Assembly: GCA_026399095.1 (NCBI GenBank) | Contig: JAPLRP010000063.1 | Location: 1-63,732, forward strand | Reading direction: 5' to 3' | DNA: 63,732 nucleotides | DNA from: Methylococcales bacterium | GTDB lineage: Bacteria; Pseudomonadota; Gammaproteobacteria; Methylococcales; Methylomonadaceae | In this document: positions 53,787 to 63,732 of the stretch, one piece after another | Position numbering within the stretch: position 1 is the first letter of the stretch | Layout: every line of letters starts with the position of its first letter | The notes under the pieces: model-generated | Seen by the model: only the letters and a program-made list of their open reading frames with translations | The model's database searches: none | What the model was told of the DNA's origin: nothing | Made by a program: the position numbers and the translations under genes

Positions 53787-56363
53787 ATGCGTATGGATAA
53801 ATTAACCAGCAAGTTTCAATCAGCCTTGGCCGATGCACAAAGCTTGGCCTTGGGAAAAGACCACCAGTTTATAGAACCGGCTCATCTTATGGTTGCATTA
53901 TTGGATCAAGAGGGAGGGAGTATCAAACCCTTACTCGGGCAATTAGGTGTTAACACACAATTACTAAGAACAGAATTAGTCACCGAATTAGGCAGAATTG
54001 CCACGGTTAGTGGATCCGGCGGTGATGTTCAAATTTCTAATGAACTCTCAAGGTTGCTTAATTTAACCGATAAATTAGCACAAAAACGTAATGATAAATT
54101 CATTTCCAGTGAGTTATTTCTACTGGCCGCTTGTGAAGAAAAAGGCGTTTTACATGATTTGCTTAAAAAAGCCGGCGCCATCAAGGCTAATGTCGAATTA
54201 GCCATAGAAAAAATGCGCGGCGGGGAAGCCGTTAATGATTCAAATGCAGAGGATCAACGTCAAGCGCTTAATAAATACACCATCAATCTGACAGAACGTG
54301 CAGAGCAAGGCAAGCTTGATCCGGTTATTGGTAGAGATGATGAAATTCGTCGTACCATCCAAGTATTACAACGTCGTACCAAAAATAATCCTGTTTTAAT
54401 CGGTGAACCCGGCGTGGGTAAAACGGCGATTGTCGAAGGCCTTGCCCAGCGCATCGTTAATGGCGAAGTGCCCGAAGGCATAAAAGGCAAACAAGTGTTA
54501 GCCTTGGATATGGCCGCCTTAATTGCGGGTGCCAAATTTCGAGGTGAGTTTGAAGAACGTTTAAAAGCGGTTTTAAATGATCTCGCCAAACAAGAAGGGC
54601 AGGTCATCTTGTTTATTGATGAGTTGCATACCATGGTCGGTGCCGGTAAAGCAGAAGGCGCCATGGATGCCGGTAATATGTTAAAACCGGCATTGGCGCG
54701 AGGCGAATTACATTGCGTCGGTGCCACTACCTTAGACGAATATCGTAAATATGTTGAAAAAGATGCCGCGCTGGAACGTCGTTTCCAAAAAGTATTGGTT
54801 GATGAGCCTTCCGTAGAAGACACCATTGCCATTTTACGCGGCTTAAAAGAAAAGTACGAAGTGCATCACGGTGTTGATATTACTGACCCGGCTATTGTTG
54901 CCGCTGCAACTTTATCTTATCGCTATATTGCTGATAGGCAATTGCCGGATAAAGCCATTGATTTGATAGACGAAGCCGCCAGTCGGATTCGTATGGAAAT
55001 AGATTCCAAACCCGAAGAAATGGACAGACTCTATCGACGCTTGATTCAATTAAAAATTGAGCAAGTTGCTTTAAAGAAAGAAAAAGATGCTGCGTCAAAA
55101 AAACGTCTGGAAATACTAGAGGATGAAATTGGCGAACTGGAAAAAGAATATTCTGATTTGGAAGAAATCTGGAAATCAGAAAAAGCCTTGTTACAAGGCT
55201 CGGCAACGATTAAAGAAAAACTCGAACACGCCAGAACAGATTTGGAAGTCGCCAGTCGAACCAATGATTTAGGACGAATGTCAGAGTTGCAATATGGCAT
55301 CATTCCGGATCTGGAAAAGCAACTGGCCATGTCGGCAGCCGCTGATACACATAAAATGACCTTATTGCGTAATAAGGTCACTGAAGAAGAAATTGCAGAA
55401 GTCGTATCAAAATGGACAGGCATTCCCGTTTCAAAAATGATGGAAGGCGAGCGTGATAAATTATTACGCATGGAAGATTACTTAAGTAAACGTGTGGTTG
55501 GACAAACAGAAGCACTAAAAGCCGTTAGTAACGCCATTAGACGTTCAAGAGCCGGCTTATCCGACCCCAATCGCCCCAATGGCTCATTTTTGTTTCTGGG
55601 CCCAACCGGTGTGGGCAAGACAGAATTGTGCAAAGCCTTGGCAGAGTTTATGTTTGATACCACAGATGCAATGGTACGAATTGACATGTCCGAGTTCATG
55701 GAAAAACATTCTGTCGCCCGATTAATTGGTGCGCCCCCGGGCTATGTAGGTTATGAAGAAGGCGGTTATCTCACCGAACTGGTAAGACGTAAACCTTATT
55801 CAGTTATATTAATGGATGAAATTGAAAAAGCGCATCCCGATGTGTTCAATATCTTGTTACAGGTATTAGATGATGGTCGCTTAACCGATGGTCAAGGCAG
55901 AACGGTTGACTTTAGAAACACCGTTATCGTTATGACCTCTAATATTGGTTCTGATATTATTCAGGAACTGGCCGGAGAAGCGCTTTATCCGGTGATGAAA
56001 GCCGCAGTCATGGAAAGAGTCAGTCAGCAATTTAGACCTGAATTTATAAACCGTATAGATGAAGCCGTGGTCTTTCATCCTTTGGGGCGTGAACAAATCA
56101 GAGCCATTTCCGGTATTCAGATTGAACATTTACGTCAACGCTTAAAAGACCGGGAAATCGGCTTTGAAATTAGCGACCAAGCCTTGGATATTCTGGGTGA
56201 AGCAGGCTTTGATCCGGTGTATGGGGCAAGGCCCATGAAACGCGCCATACAACAACAACTTGAAAATCCGCTGGCTCAAGAAATATTATCAGGCCATTTT
56301 ATGGCCGGTGATACGATAAAAGTGGAAGTAAGCCAAGACGGCTTAAAGTTTTTGAAAGCTTAA
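53787..56363 (+). CDS. clpB: Disaggregase ClpB
   Basis: ClpB resolubilises aggregated protein with DnaK. The 858-residue protein has the Clp N domain, first AAA+ domain ([27 protein letters not shown]), the coiled-coil middle domain (about 400-530) and the second AAA+ domain ([25 protein letters not shown]). A sigma-32 promoter precedes it and a terminator follows, so it is a single heat-shock gene. Confidence 0.98.
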   Translation: MRMDKLTSKFQSALADAQSLALGKDHQFIEPAHLMVALLDQEGGSIKPLLGQLGVNTQLLRTELVTELGRIATVSGSGGDVQISNELSRLLNLTDKLAQKRNDKFISSELFLLAACEEKGVLHDLLKKAGAIKANVELAIEKMRGGEAVNDSNAEDQRQALNKYTINLTERAEQGKLDPVIGRDDEIRRTIQVLQRRTKNNPVLIGEPGVGKTAIVEGLAQRIVNGEVPEGIKGKQVLALDMAALIAGAKFRGEFEERLKAVLNDLAKQEGQVILFIDELHTMVGAGKAEGAMDAGNMLKPALARGELHCVGATTLDEYRKYVEKDAALERRFQKVLVDEPSVEDTIAILRGLKEKYEVHHGVDITDPAIVAAATLSYRYIADRQLPDKAIDLIDEAASRIRMEIDSKPEEMDRLYRRLIQLKIEQVALKKEKDAASKKRLEILEDEIGELEKEYSDLEEIWKSEKALLQGSATIKEKLEHARTDLEVASRTNDLGRMSELQYGIIPDLEKQLAMSAAADTHKMTLLRNKVTEEEIAEVVSKWTGIPVSKMMEGERDKLLRMEDYLSKRVVGQTEALKAVSNAIRRSRAGLSDPNRPNGSFLFLGPTGVGKTELCKALAEFMFDTTDAMVRIDMSEFMEKHSVARLIGAPPGYVGYEEGGYLTELVRRKPYSVILMDEIEKAHPDVFNILLQVLDDGRLTDGQGRTVDFRNTVIVMTSNIGSDIIQELAGEALYPVMKAAVMERVSQQFRPEFINRIDEAVVFHPLGREQIRAISGIQIEHLRQRLKDREIGFEISDQALDILGEAGFDPVYGARPMKRAIQQQLENPLAQEILSGHFMAGDTIKVEVSQDGLKFLKA

Positions 56364-56392
56364 TTTTTTGAATAAGCGGCAATAATCACTTA

Positions 56393-56438
56393 AAACCAAT
56401 AAAAGGCCGAAGCGTAAGTTTCGGCCTTTTATTGGTTT
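56393..56438 (+). terminator. Rho-independent terminator after clpB
   Basis: The arms AAACCAATAAAAGGCCGAA and TTCGGCCTTTTATTGGTTT form a 19-bp stem around a 7-base loop. The lower stem is A/T-rich so it may terminate both ways. Confidence 0.88.
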
Positions 56439-56461
56439 AAACCTAAAAAGGACAGTTAGTT

Positions 56462-56575
56462 CACAAAAAGCACGAAAGACACGAAAGACACGAAATTATT
56501 AATTGATTTATATTACAAAGCCTAGGACTATTCATGGTCTATTTTTAAACCTTCGTGCTTTTTGTGTTTTTCGTG
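56462..56575. repeat. CACGAAA-type inverted-repeat element
   Basis: A perfect 15-bp inverted repeat (CACAAAAAGCACGAA at 56462-56476 and TTCGTGCTTTTTGTG at 56552-56566) encloses about 75 bases. The left side adds three tandem CACGAAAGA-like units and the right side a further TTTTTCGTGG. Such CACGAAA-rich motifs recur in many bacterial genomes; it may be a small non-autonomous repeat element. It lies between clpB and a convergent hypothetical gene. Confidence 0.7.
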
Positions 56576-56606
56576 GATCAAATGATTTTTTACAGAATTA
56601 AAAGCT

Positions 56607-57044
56607 TTATTTAAACAGGCTCTCACGAATAAAATGTAAAACAATATCAAGCGTAACCAGATCATTAGCAAAATTGACCGGTGCGTCTTCGTCTTGTAGT
56701 TTTATGTCGGTATGTCCCATTTCATCAAAGACAAACTCACCAAATTGAATTTGCTTAGTCTCTGGAAACGCTTGCTGTAAATAGGTTTTAACATTTCCCT
56801 GAAGTGTTTCGCTTTCATCAAGAAATGACTTAAACACAAAAGTAACTGTGCGTGTAGCAAAGGTAGTCGTGAAAAAACCGCTATCCAAATGTTGTAATGA
56901 CACCGTAATGCTGTGGTTTGCTACAGCGGGGGTTTGGGTGCAATCTTTAACGAAACGGGCAAATTCCTGAAATTTTAAAGCCAGCTCTTTATGCTGACGT
57001 GCAAAGGTATCAAGACTGTCATGAAGCTTATTAGAATGAGGCAT
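56607..57044 (-). CDS. Hypothetical cytoplasmic protein
   Basis: The 145-residue protein has a helical N-terminal third (HDSLDTFARQHKELALKFQEFARFV) and a mixed alpha/beta remainder, with no signal or membrane span. I recognise no family. The ATG at 57044 is chosen because CCAGGAG lies 7 bases upstream; the frame extends further to 57116 without support. It may be an accessory gene. Confidence 0.6.
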   Translation of the reverse strand: MPHSNKLHDSLDTFARQHKELALKFQEFARFVKDCTQTPAVANHSITVSLQHLDSGFFTTTFATRTVTFVFKSFLDESETLQGNVKTYLQQAFPETKQIQFGEFVFDEMGHTDIKLQDEDAPVNFANDLVTLDIVLHFIRESLFK

Positions 57045-57129
57045 TGTATTCTCCTGGCTTTTATTATTATTAGTTTTATAGTCGCTTAATATTTTTAAGT
57101 CAGAAGATATTATCATGTAATGCCTAAAT

Positions 57130-57691
57130 TTAAATGATGAGTTTTACGACCGGCGCACTAAAGTCAGTTATACCTTCAGGAGTAACTGCTGCTACACGAA
57201 AATAATATTTTACACTTCAAGATGGCTTGATTCAAAAGTTGCCTGTACTATAACCACAAATTATCCATTCACTTTCAGTCTCAGGTAAGCTATCTTTAGC
57301 AAATTGCTACATATAAGAGCCTGCTCTATCCACTGCTTTGGCAATTAGTTTAATATCACCGGAATTAAGCCCGTAAATAACCGATAAGATCGCTTTCTGT
57401 ATGGAAGCGGGTATCCTGGAAGCATGAAAGTCACTGCTCAATAAAGCGGGTTCGTCACCATCAGCTATTCTGTCTACATATTTTGAAAATCTTGGTGGTG
57501 ACTGAGTCCTGTTGATGCATTTTTGCAATAATCGTATGGCCACCATCACGAGACTCACAAAAAGACGCTTCCAAACTATCGATTGCTGCTTTGGCTTCTG
57601 GCAAAGGAATGTCAGTCGAGGGAAATAAAGGATTATTAGTCAACTTTTCAAGCACATTGCGATAAAAAGCGATCTTTTGAACGACAGGCAT
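57130..57691 (-). pseudogene. Decayed fibronectin-III-type gene
   Basis: The minus-strand reading starts with MPVVQKIAFYRNVLEKL, passes AAIDSLEASFCESRDGGHT and then shifts frame near 57480. It continues as KYVDRIADGDEPALLSSDF up to AGSYM and a TAG at 57307-57309. Past that stop the same frame still gives SEWIICGYSTG and, after two TGA codons, KYYFRVAAVTPEGITDFS and a final TAA at 57130. This is the end of a fibronectin type III domain. One frameshift and three in-frame stops make it inactive; the linker between the parts is shortened. Confidence 0.85.
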
Positions 57692-57765
57692 TCGGTATAT
57701 AGCTGTGTGCCTTTTTTACCTGCAATTATTTTTTAGCGGCTTCATAGAAAAGCCATAGACGCTAA

Positions 57766-58485
57766 TTATTTCAAGTTACCGGCGTGCAAGCCACATTCTT
57801 TTTTGGTGCCTGCTTCCCACCACCAGCGACCGGCTCGTTCATGTTGATTGGGCAGAACAGCGCGTGTGCAAGGTTCGCAGCCTATACTGATAAAGCCTTT
57901 TTGATGTAATTCATTATAAGGAACTTGGTGGGCTTCTATATAATCCCAGACTTGGCTTGAGCTCCAATTAATTATTGGGTTAAATTTAAGCAAGGGATGA
58001 TGTTCGTTAGAAAAAGCAGTGTCTAGTTGTACTTCGGGGATATCTTGTCTGGTATCCAGGCTTTGGTCTTTTCGTTGACCGGTAATCCAGGCATCAACAC
58101 TTGCCAGTTTACGTTTTAAGGGTTCAACTTTACGAATGCCGCAACAGTCTTGATGGCCGTCTTCATAAAAGCTGAACAGGCCTTTGGTTTTTACAAAGCT
58201 GTCGAGTTGATCGCGGTCTGGTGTTAAAAGCTCTATATCTATTTGGTAATGTTTTCTGACTTTTTCAATAAAGCGATAGGTTTCCGGATGTAATCGACCG
58301 GTATCCAAAGAAAACACACGGATATCTTGCTTTATTTTTATAGCCATGTCGATGAGTACGACATCTTCAGCGCCACTGAATGAAAGTGCAATGTTATCAT
58401 AAAGTTCCAACGCTTTCTTAAGGATGATGCGAGGATTTTTAGTGGCTAATTCGGTTTGTAATTGGCTGATATCCAAGGCTGTCAT
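57766..58485 (-). CDS. cysH: Assimilatory APS reductase (CysH family)
   Basis: This enzyme reduces activated sulfate to sulfite. The 239-residue protein has the PP-loop [19 protein letters not shown] and the C-terminal catalytic Cys in [10 protein letters not shown]. It also has the two Cys pairs of an iron-sulfur cluster, Cys-Cys in DCCGIRK and Cys-x2-Cys in GCEPCTRAV. These occur in APS reductases and are absent from the PAPS reductase of E. coli. It therefore probably uses APS directly. gshA lies immediately upstream on the same strand (13 bases). Confidence 0.95.
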   Translation of the reverse strand: MTALDISQLQTELATKNPRIILKKALELYDNIALSFSGAEDVVLIDMAIKIKQDIRVFSLDTGRLHPETYRFIEKVRKHYQIDIELLTPDRDQLDSFVKTKGLFSFYEDGHQDCCGIRKVEPLKRKLASVDAWITGQRKDQSLDTRQDIPEVQLDTAFSNEHHPLLKFNPIINWSSSQVWDYIEAHQVPYNELHQKGFISIGCEPCTRAVLPNQHERAGRWWWEAGTKKECGLHAGNLK

Positions 58486-58498
58486 GAATGTAGTTGTT

Positions 58499-60085
58499 TT
58501 ATTTTTGTGAAAAATAGTCAGTTAAGTAATCATCGAAAGGCATTTGTGTTTTGCTTTCCATTTCTTTTTGTTTGGCGTGTGATTGTGCCGCCATTTCATT
58601 AAATGTTTGGGTATCGACGGCATTCAATTTTGTTTGACTGAATGTTTTAGCATGTTCGCCTGATTTATTTAAGGCAAAACGGCTAAAGGGTTGATGCGTT
58701 TCGGCCATGCTCTCCAGTATTCTCGCCGATGCTGTTAAATCAGGGTTTTGTATTAATACTTGTTGTGCTGCCAAGGCCGAGCTATAGGGTTTATTTGCCT
58801 CATCATTATCCAAAATGTCGCAAACGGTTTGCATGGATTCAAGAATTTCAGAGGCCCAGTCTTTTAATGCTAGCTTTTGATTGCCTTGGTCAAGTTGAAG
58901 TCTCGGTTTTCTGCCAAAATTGGCTACTGCTAGCTGATTAGCATTATTGATCTGATGATCTGCGTCAGTAATAGCAGGGCTGTCTTTTAATAAACAGGTT
59001 AATAAGAGCGCTTCTATAAAACGGGCTTTGGCTTCATCAATACCTATGGGATTAAATATATCCAGATCAAGAGAGCGCATTTCTATATAACGAACGCCGC
59101 GTTTTTTTAGTGCCAAAGTAGGTTTTTCACCCGAGTTAATGATTTGTTTGGGTCTAATCGTGCTATAAAATTCGTTTTCTATTTGTAGTATGTTGCTGTT
59201 GAGTTGACGGTATTGACCATCAACACAAACGCCAATATCTTCATAATCAGGGTAGGGCGTTCCTATGGCTTGACTAAGGCTGTCAACATAGCCTGTTAGC
59301 GAGTTGTAATCAATTTTTAGATTAGCCTGATTTTTGCTTTTATAGCCTATATCACTCATGCGCAATGAGGTAGCATAAGGATGATAGAGGGTGCCACCAT
59401 CAAACTCTTCAAACTGTGCCATTAATTCAGGTCGGCTTTTAAAAAAGTTTTTACAAATAGCCGGCGAGGCACCAAATAAATAGAGTATTAACCACCCCAG
59501 TTTTTGAAAGTTTCTAATCAAACCAAAGTAAGCTTCGGCTCTAAATTGCTCAAGGCTAAGTGGGCTGTTTTCTTGTTGGTGTAAAACCGGCCATAAGGCT
59601 TCGGGCACTGAATAATTAAAATGAATGCCGGCAATGGCTTGCATGGTTCTGCCATAGCGATGCCATAAACCATGTCGATAAACATGCTTCATCCGACCTA
59701 TATTAGAGGTGCCGTATTTAGCTATGGGAATGCTTTCATCACCATTAATACCGCAGGGCATACTGGCACCGAGTAAAATTTCGTTATCCAGATGCTCATA
59801 TACAAACTGATGTACATTTTGCAAATAACCCAAGCTGTCTTTAATATCAGCAAAAGGCGGGGTTATTAGTTCAATAAGTGCTTCAGAATAATCCGTGGTG
59901 ATGGTGGGGTGAGTGAGTGCTGAGCCCAAGGCCGTCGGGTGTGGTGTTTGTGCAATAAAACCATCTTTACCGATACGAAGACTTTCTTTTTCTATGCCTT
60001 TAAGACCACCGCAGAGCAATGTTTGCTTATCATTTGCCAGCAGTTGATCTAGTCGAGTCGAAAGCTTATTTGTAAAATACGTCAT
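58499..60085 (-). CDS. gshA: Glutamate-cysteine ligase
   Basis: GshA makes gamma-glutamylcysteine, the first step of glutathione synthesis. The 528-residue protein is the gammaproteobacterial type (E. coli 518) with [35 protein letters not shown] and [16 protein letters not shown]. It is on the same transcript as cysH, linking sulfur assimilation and thiol formation, and is divergent from recQ. Confidence 0.96.
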   Translation of the reverse strand: MTYFTNKLSTRLDQLLANDKQTLLCGGLKGIEKESLRIGKDGFIAQTPHPTALGSALTHPTITTDYSEALIELITPPFADIKDSLGYLQNVHQFVYEHLDNEILLGASMPCGINGDESIPIAKYGTSNIGRMKHVYRHGLWHRYGRTMQAIAGIHFNYSVPEALWPVLHQQENSPLSLEQFRAEAYFGLIRNFQKLGWLILYLFGASPAICKNFFKSRPELMAQFEEFDGGTLYHPYATSLRMSDIGYKSKNQANLKIDYNSLTGYVDSLSQAIGTPYPDYEDIGVCVDGQYRQLNSNILQIENEFYSTIRPKQIINSGEKPTLALKKRGVRYIEMRSLDLDIFNPIGIDEAKARFIEALLLTCLLKDSPAITDADHQINNANQLAVANFGRKPRLQLDQGNQKLALKDWASEILESMQTVCDILDNDEANKPYSSALAAQQVLIQNPDLTASARILESMAETHQPFSRFALNKSGEHAKTFSQTKLNAVDTQTFNEMAAQSHAKQKEMESKTQMPFDDYLTDYFSQK

Positions 60086-60167
60086 AGATTAGGCGTGTGT
60101 TCCCTTCAGTCCTGTATAATTTGCCTATTATAAAGCGTTTACCTGATTCAAGAAATATTATCGTAGT

Positions 60168-62300
60168 ATGGAAAAAGCTGAGCAGAAGAAGCCCCTTGAA
60201 ATACTGAAAGCTATTTTTGGCTATGATCATTTTAGAGGTCAGCAACAAGAAGTGATTGAGCAGCTATTGGCTGGTCAAGATGCGCTAGTATTAATGCCAA
60301 CCGGTGGCGGTAAGTCGCTATGTTACCAGATACCAGCTTTGATAAGACCGGGCGTGGGTATTGTTATTTCTCCATTAATCGCTTTAATGCAAGATCAAGT
60401 CAGTGCTTTGCTTCAGTTAGGTGTAAAAGCGGCTTTTCTAAACTCTACCTTATCCAGTGATGAAGTTCGCACGATTGAACGACAGTTACTTAATAACGAA
60501 TTGGATTTATTATATATAGCACCTGAAAGATTAACTTCGGGGCGGACTTTAGCTTTATTTCAACGAATTCAGATTGCTTTGTTTGCCATTGATGAAGCAC
60601 ATTGCGTTTCGCAGTGGGGTCATGATTTTCGGGTTGATTATTTGCAATTGTCCATGTTGCATGAACAATTTCCAGATATTCCACGAATTGCCTTGACGGC
60701 AACGGCAGACGAAAAAACACGACAAGAAATTAGCCTGCGCTTAAATCTGGAGAAAGCGCCGCTTTATTTGAGTGGTTTCGATCGCCCTAATATTCGTTAC
60801 CGTATAGTTCAGAAACAACAGGCTCGTGAACAATTACTGCAATTTATCCTTGCCGAACATGCGGGCGACTCTGGTATTATTTATTGTTTATCACGTAAAA
60901 AAGTAGATGAAACCGCTGATTGGTTACGAACTAAAGGCATTCACGCTTTGGCTTATCACGCTGGTATGTCCAACGATTTGCGCTATCAGCATCAACATCG
61001 CTTTTTAATGGAAGAGAGTCTGGTCATTGTTGCCACTATAGCTTTTGGCATGGGTATTGATAAGCCTAACGTGCGTTTTGTTGCCCATCTGGACTTACCT
61101 AAAAGCGTTGAAGCTTATTATCAGGAGACAGGCAGGGCAGGACGTGATGGTTTACCTGCCAACGCCTGGATGGCTTATGGTCTGCAAGATGTTATTACAT
61201 TGCGGCGAATGCTTGCCGACTCAAATGCTGATGAAGCCCACAAGCGTTTGGAGCTGCATAAACTCGATGCGATGCTGGCTTTATGTGAACAAGTGCATTG
61301 TCGTCGCCAGGCTTTATTAAATTATTTTGGTGATCAGCTTGAGCAGCCTTGTAAAAATTGCGATACCTGCTTGGAAACAGTTGAAACTTGGGACGGAACC
61401 TTGGTGGCACAACAGGCTTTATCTTGTATTTACAGAACAGGGCAACGTTTTGGTGTGGGTTATTTAATTGAAGTTTTGCGGGGCAAAGAAACCGAGCGAA
61501 TTATAAACGCAGCCCATCATAAACAATCTACCTTTGGTATTGGCAAAGAACTGGATGATCAACAATGGTCTTCGGTGTTTAGGCAATTGGTCGCGCGTAA
61601 TTTGGTTTCTGTTAATTTTGATCATTTTAGCGTTTTACAACTCACTGATGCTTGTCGACCGATTTTGCGTGGTGAACAGCAATTAATGTTGCGCAAAGAT
61701 ATAAAGCCGGAAAAAAGTCGTATAGGTAAAAAAGGGACAAGCAAATCATTTAGCAAGGCTGAAAGAAATAGTGACTTATGGGAGGCTTTGCGAGCAAAAC
61801 GACGCGAGATTGCGGATGCCCAGGATGTGCCACCCTATATTATTTTTAACGATGCAACTTTGATGGCTATGTTGGAAAGCAAGCCGATTAATCATAAACA
61901 ATTTGCTTTGTTATCAGGCGTGGGAGAACGAAAACTAACGCTTTATGGGGATCAATTTTTAGCAGTTATCAAGGACTATCTTGAAGAATATAAAACACCG
62001 GATACGACGACTGAATCGGTTGAGTTATTTAAGATGGGGTACAGCATAAAACAGATTTCTAAAAGAAGAGAGTTGAAAGAAGATACTATTTACAATCATT
62101 TATCTCAAGCGTTGGAGCAAGTCATGTTGACTTTGGCCGATGTTGTAGAATTACCCGAGCAAGAAATAAACTCGATACAGGAAGTGATTTTGAGTTTGCC
62201 GATTGAACAACAAAATGCTTTAAAGCCGGTTTATGATTGGTTTGATGGCCAATATAGTTATGGCGTGTTACGTTGTATTAGAGCGGCTTTACAGCTATAA
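60168..62300 (+). CDS. recQ: ATP-dependent DNA helicase RecQ with C-terminal extension
   Basis: RecQ unwinds DNA 3' to 5' in recombination and repair. The 710-residue protein has [15 protein letters not shown] (Walker A), [16 protein letters not shown] (DEAH), the zinc ligands in CKNCDTC, a winged-helix RQC region and an HRDC domain ([14 protein letters not shown]). E. coli RecQ has 609 residues; here ~100 more include an extra helix-turn-helix, [23 protein letters not shown], of a type found at the end of some bacterial RecQs. Confidence 0.95.
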   Translation: MEKAEQKKPLEILKAIFGYDHFRGQQQEVIEQLLAGQDALVLMPTGGGKSLCYQIPALIRPGVGIVISPLIALMQDQVSALLQLGVKAAFLNSTLSSDEVRTIERQLLNNELDLLYIAPERLTSGRTLALFQRIQIALFAIDEAHCVSQWGHDFRVDYLQLSMLHEQFPDIPRIALTATADEKTRQEISLRLNLEKAPLYLSGFDRPNIRYRIVQKQQAREQLLQFILAEHAGDSGIIYCLSRKKVDETADWLRTKGIHALAYHAGMSNDLRYQHQHRFLMEESLVIVATIAFGMGIDKPNVRFVAHLDLPKSVEAYYQETGRAGRDGLPANAWMAYGLQDVITLRRMLADSNADEAHKRLELHKLDAMLALCEQVHCRRQALLNYFGDQLEQPCKNCDTCLETVETWDGTLVAQQALSCIYRTGQRFGVGYLIEVLRGKETERIINAAHHKQSTFGIGKELDDQQWSSVFRQLVARNLVSVNFDHFSVLQLTDACRPILRGEQQLMLRKDIKPEKSRIGKKGTSKSFSKAERNSDLWEALRAKRREIADAQDVPPYIIFNDATLMAMLESKPINHKQFALLSGVGERKLTLYGDQFLAVIKDYLEEYKTPDTTTESVELFKMGYSIKQISKRRELKEDTIYNHLSQALEQVMLTLADVVELPEQEINSIQEVILSLPIEQQNALKPVYDWFDGQYSYGVLRCIRAALQL

Positions 62301-62308
62301 AAATTACA

Positions 62309-62602
62309 TCATAATTCACTCATATAAATATCTTCAATTAACTTCATTTCTGCCAAGGTTAGAGAAAAACCGTCACTGAAACGCTTGTTAACGAATTCAA
62401 ACTGACGCCGATCAGGTAAGCGTCGTTTTTCATTGCGTCTATCTAGGTTGCGACGATTAAGTCTTGGGTAATTAAAAGATCTAGGCGCCAGGTATTTCAA
62501 CCAATCTGGTGGGTTGAAGGTGTTTGTATAATTACGTCGCTCATTTAAAATCGGAGATATCGATAATGTTTGAGGATTTACTCTCATGTCGATTATGTAC
62601 AT
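62309..62602 (-). CDS. Hypothetical Arg-rich protein
   Basis: The 97-residue protein has a central Arg/Asn-rich run (RRNLDRRNEKRRLPDRR, near 50-66) and an acidic amphipathic C-terminus. A ribosome site (AGGA) precedes the ATG at 62602. The basic core suggests nucleic-acid binding but I recognise no family. It is convergent with recQ with only 8 bases between. Confidence 0.5.
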   Translation of the reverse strand: MYIIDMRVNPQTLSISPILNERRNYTNTFNPPDWLKYLAPRSFNYPRLNRRNLDRRNEKRRLPDRRQFEFVNKRFSDGFSLTLAEMKLIEDIYMSEL

Positions 62603-62990
62603 GTTTGTTTCCTAATTATGGAGTGTTCAGCTAATTTATCCATCAATTAAAGGATAGAAGAAATTTAAAAGTATTACAAAATTATTATCACTATCAAGTA
62701 TAGATCTCTAATTAAATAGCAAGTCGTGTTGTTTATACTGACTTCAACTTAGATAAGACCATCCAATTAACAAGCCTGCAAGACAGTTTTAGGCTAAGCC
62801 GAATATTTTTTAATAATGTAATTGCCTGATGCGACAGTCATTTTTCATATAAGTTCAGTCAGCCCTACAAAGAATCTCTATGATTATTTAACAACTAGGC
62901 AGGGGTGTTGTACCATACCTTAGAAACAAAAATAATTGGATGTCTGTTTCCAAGAAAATATATAAGTCTAGCAAATTACCGGAGAACTAA
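62603..62990. other. Intergenic region before the flavin reductase gene
   Basis: AT-rich, with no gene or RNA recognised. GGAG lies 6 bases before the ATG at 62991; no clear promoter was found. Confidence 0.5.
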
Positions 62991-63473
62991 ATGACAGTTA
63001 GCGTTGAAGATTTTAAAAATGCATTGCAACTTTGGGCTAGTGGCGTCACTGTAGTGACCACAAGTTCAGAAAAATTTGGTGTTCAAGGAATGACAGTGAC
63101 TGCATTCTCCAGTGTTTCAGTTAATCCGCCACAGATTTTGGTTTGTATTAATAATTCAGCAGACACAGGCGAAGGCATTCAGGAAAGCCAAATTTTTGCA
63201 GTTAATGTTTTAAATTCCGAGCAACAAGATTTATCAAATCAATTTGCCGGTGGTAGTAGTCAGCAACAACGCTATGAAAATGCAAACTGGAAATCGGGTA
63301 TTGCGGGGGCGCCGATTCTAACTGATAGCCTGATGTCCTTAGAGTGTAAAGTTATTGAGAAAGTGCGTGCCGGTACTCATTGGATAATTATTGGTGAAGT
63401 TCAAGAATGCTATTGCCGTTCAGGAGAGCCTCTTTTATATTTTAGTGGTGGATATAGTCAGCTTGTAAAATAA
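62991..63473 (+). CDS. Flavin reductase domain protein
   Basis: The 160-residue protein has the flavin reductase-like fold, with ASGVTVVTTSSEKFGVQGMTVTAFSSVS near the N-terminus (FMN-binding loop). The middle has PPQILVCINNSA and the end has HWIIIGEVQECYCRSGEPLLYFSGGY, typical of short-chain FMN/FAD reductases that supply reduced flavin to two-component monooxygenases. No monooxygenase is adjacent. The substrate partner is unknown. A hairpin follows. Confidence 0.88.
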   Translation: MTVSVEDFKNALQLWASGVTVVTTSSEKFGVQGMTVTAFSSVSVNPPQILVCINNSADTGEGIQESQIFAVNVLNSEQQDLSNQFAGGSSQQQRYENANWKSGIAGAPILTDSLMSLECKVIEKVRAGTHWIIIGEVQECYCRSGEPLLYFSGGYSQLVK

Positions 63474-63514
63474 ATTATCAACAATTGATAACGTCTTAAC
63501 AAGAGCTATGAATG

Positions 63515-63535
63515 ACGCACCAGTTAATGGTGCGT
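63515..63535 (+). terminator. Hairpin after the flavin reductase gene
   Basis: ACGCACCA and TGGTGCGT form an 8-bp stem with a 5-base loop. There is no U run, so it may be only a weak terminator. The palindrome TTATCAACAATTGATAA at 63475-63491 lies just before it. Confidence 0.5.
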
Positions 63536-63732
63536 AAGTTATAAGCCTTTATTAAGTCCCACAATTTGAACAACTAGGAGGCTGTCCGAGAATACCAACG
63601 AAAATTTAGCAGCCCGAATTACTCCCCCTCCAATTTTCATGGCACAACCGTAAATCACCCTAAAGAAGCCTAATATATTCAATATAAACAATGTGTTATG
63701 GTATAATAAGTGAAAATAAAGCCACTTGGACA

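Noticed and set aside
54260-54832. Long minus-strand frame inside clpB
   Set aside because: It is the complement of a highly conserved coding region and has no family features.
58729-58941. Plus-strand frame inside gshA
   Set aside because: Antisense to a well-supported gene, with no supporting features.

Overview
The window is about 64 kb of an AT-rich (low 40s % G+C by eye) gammaproteobacterial chromosome. The best clue to the host is C1 metabolism. Two tandem genes encode MtdB-type methylene-tetrahydromethanopterin dehydrogenases. A pabB gene is translationally coupled to an MfnE-like amino-acid kinase. Together with a periplasmic copper-protein pair and a full cytochrome c maturation operon, this points to a type I methanotroph or close relative (Methylococcales). 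That assignment is inference from gene content; no marker rRNA lies in the window.

Layout. 0-5 kb: a membrane-sensor-like gene split by a tetranucleotide repeat, a non-coding stretch with a 3-unit 21-bp repeat, a small Ala/Lys-rich secreted protein, ettA, a lipoprotein lytic transglycosylase and an FKBP isomerase. 5-14 kb: rlmKL-acyP, the MfnE-like kinase-pabB pair, a FUN14 protein, pncC and mutS. 14-17 kb: mtdB twice and a metallophosphoesterase. 17-27 kb: a secreted nine-heme cytochrome, then ccmCDEFGHI-hemN-slyX. 27-31.5 kb: an APC permease, a 315-bp phased array of 21-bp repeats and acs. 31.5-41 kb: creA, cupredoxin-multicopper oxidase, a Gld-type ABC system, hflD and copZ-copA. 41-45 kb: murI and cysD-cysN. 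45-56 kb: yoaA-tsaB, bcp-gcvR, a SPOR protein, ogt-xerD-lpxA-like and clpB behind a heat-shock promoter. 56-63.7 kb: a decayed gene, cysH-gshA, recQ and a flavin reductase.

Several genes fit together across distance. CysD/CysN make APS, and CysH has the Cys pairs of a [4Fe-4S] APS reductase, so APS kinase is not needed. CysN nevertheless carries a C-terminal remnant that resembles an APS kinase without its P-loop. gshA follows cysH and uses the cysteine. The Ccm proteins would attach heme to the nine-heme cytochrome just upstream, and hemN supplies heme precursors. Copper handling is represented by CopZ/CopA and the anchored cupredoxin/oxidase pair.

The least explained signal is the array at 28964-29278. 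It has fifteen consecutive units of 21 bp (one pair is 20+22), each with an AGCGCTC-like core and an AT-rich, unconserved spacer. It is non-coding, rich in inverted repeats and sits upstream of acs. No tRNA, rRNA, CRISPR array or complete insertion sequence was recognised.
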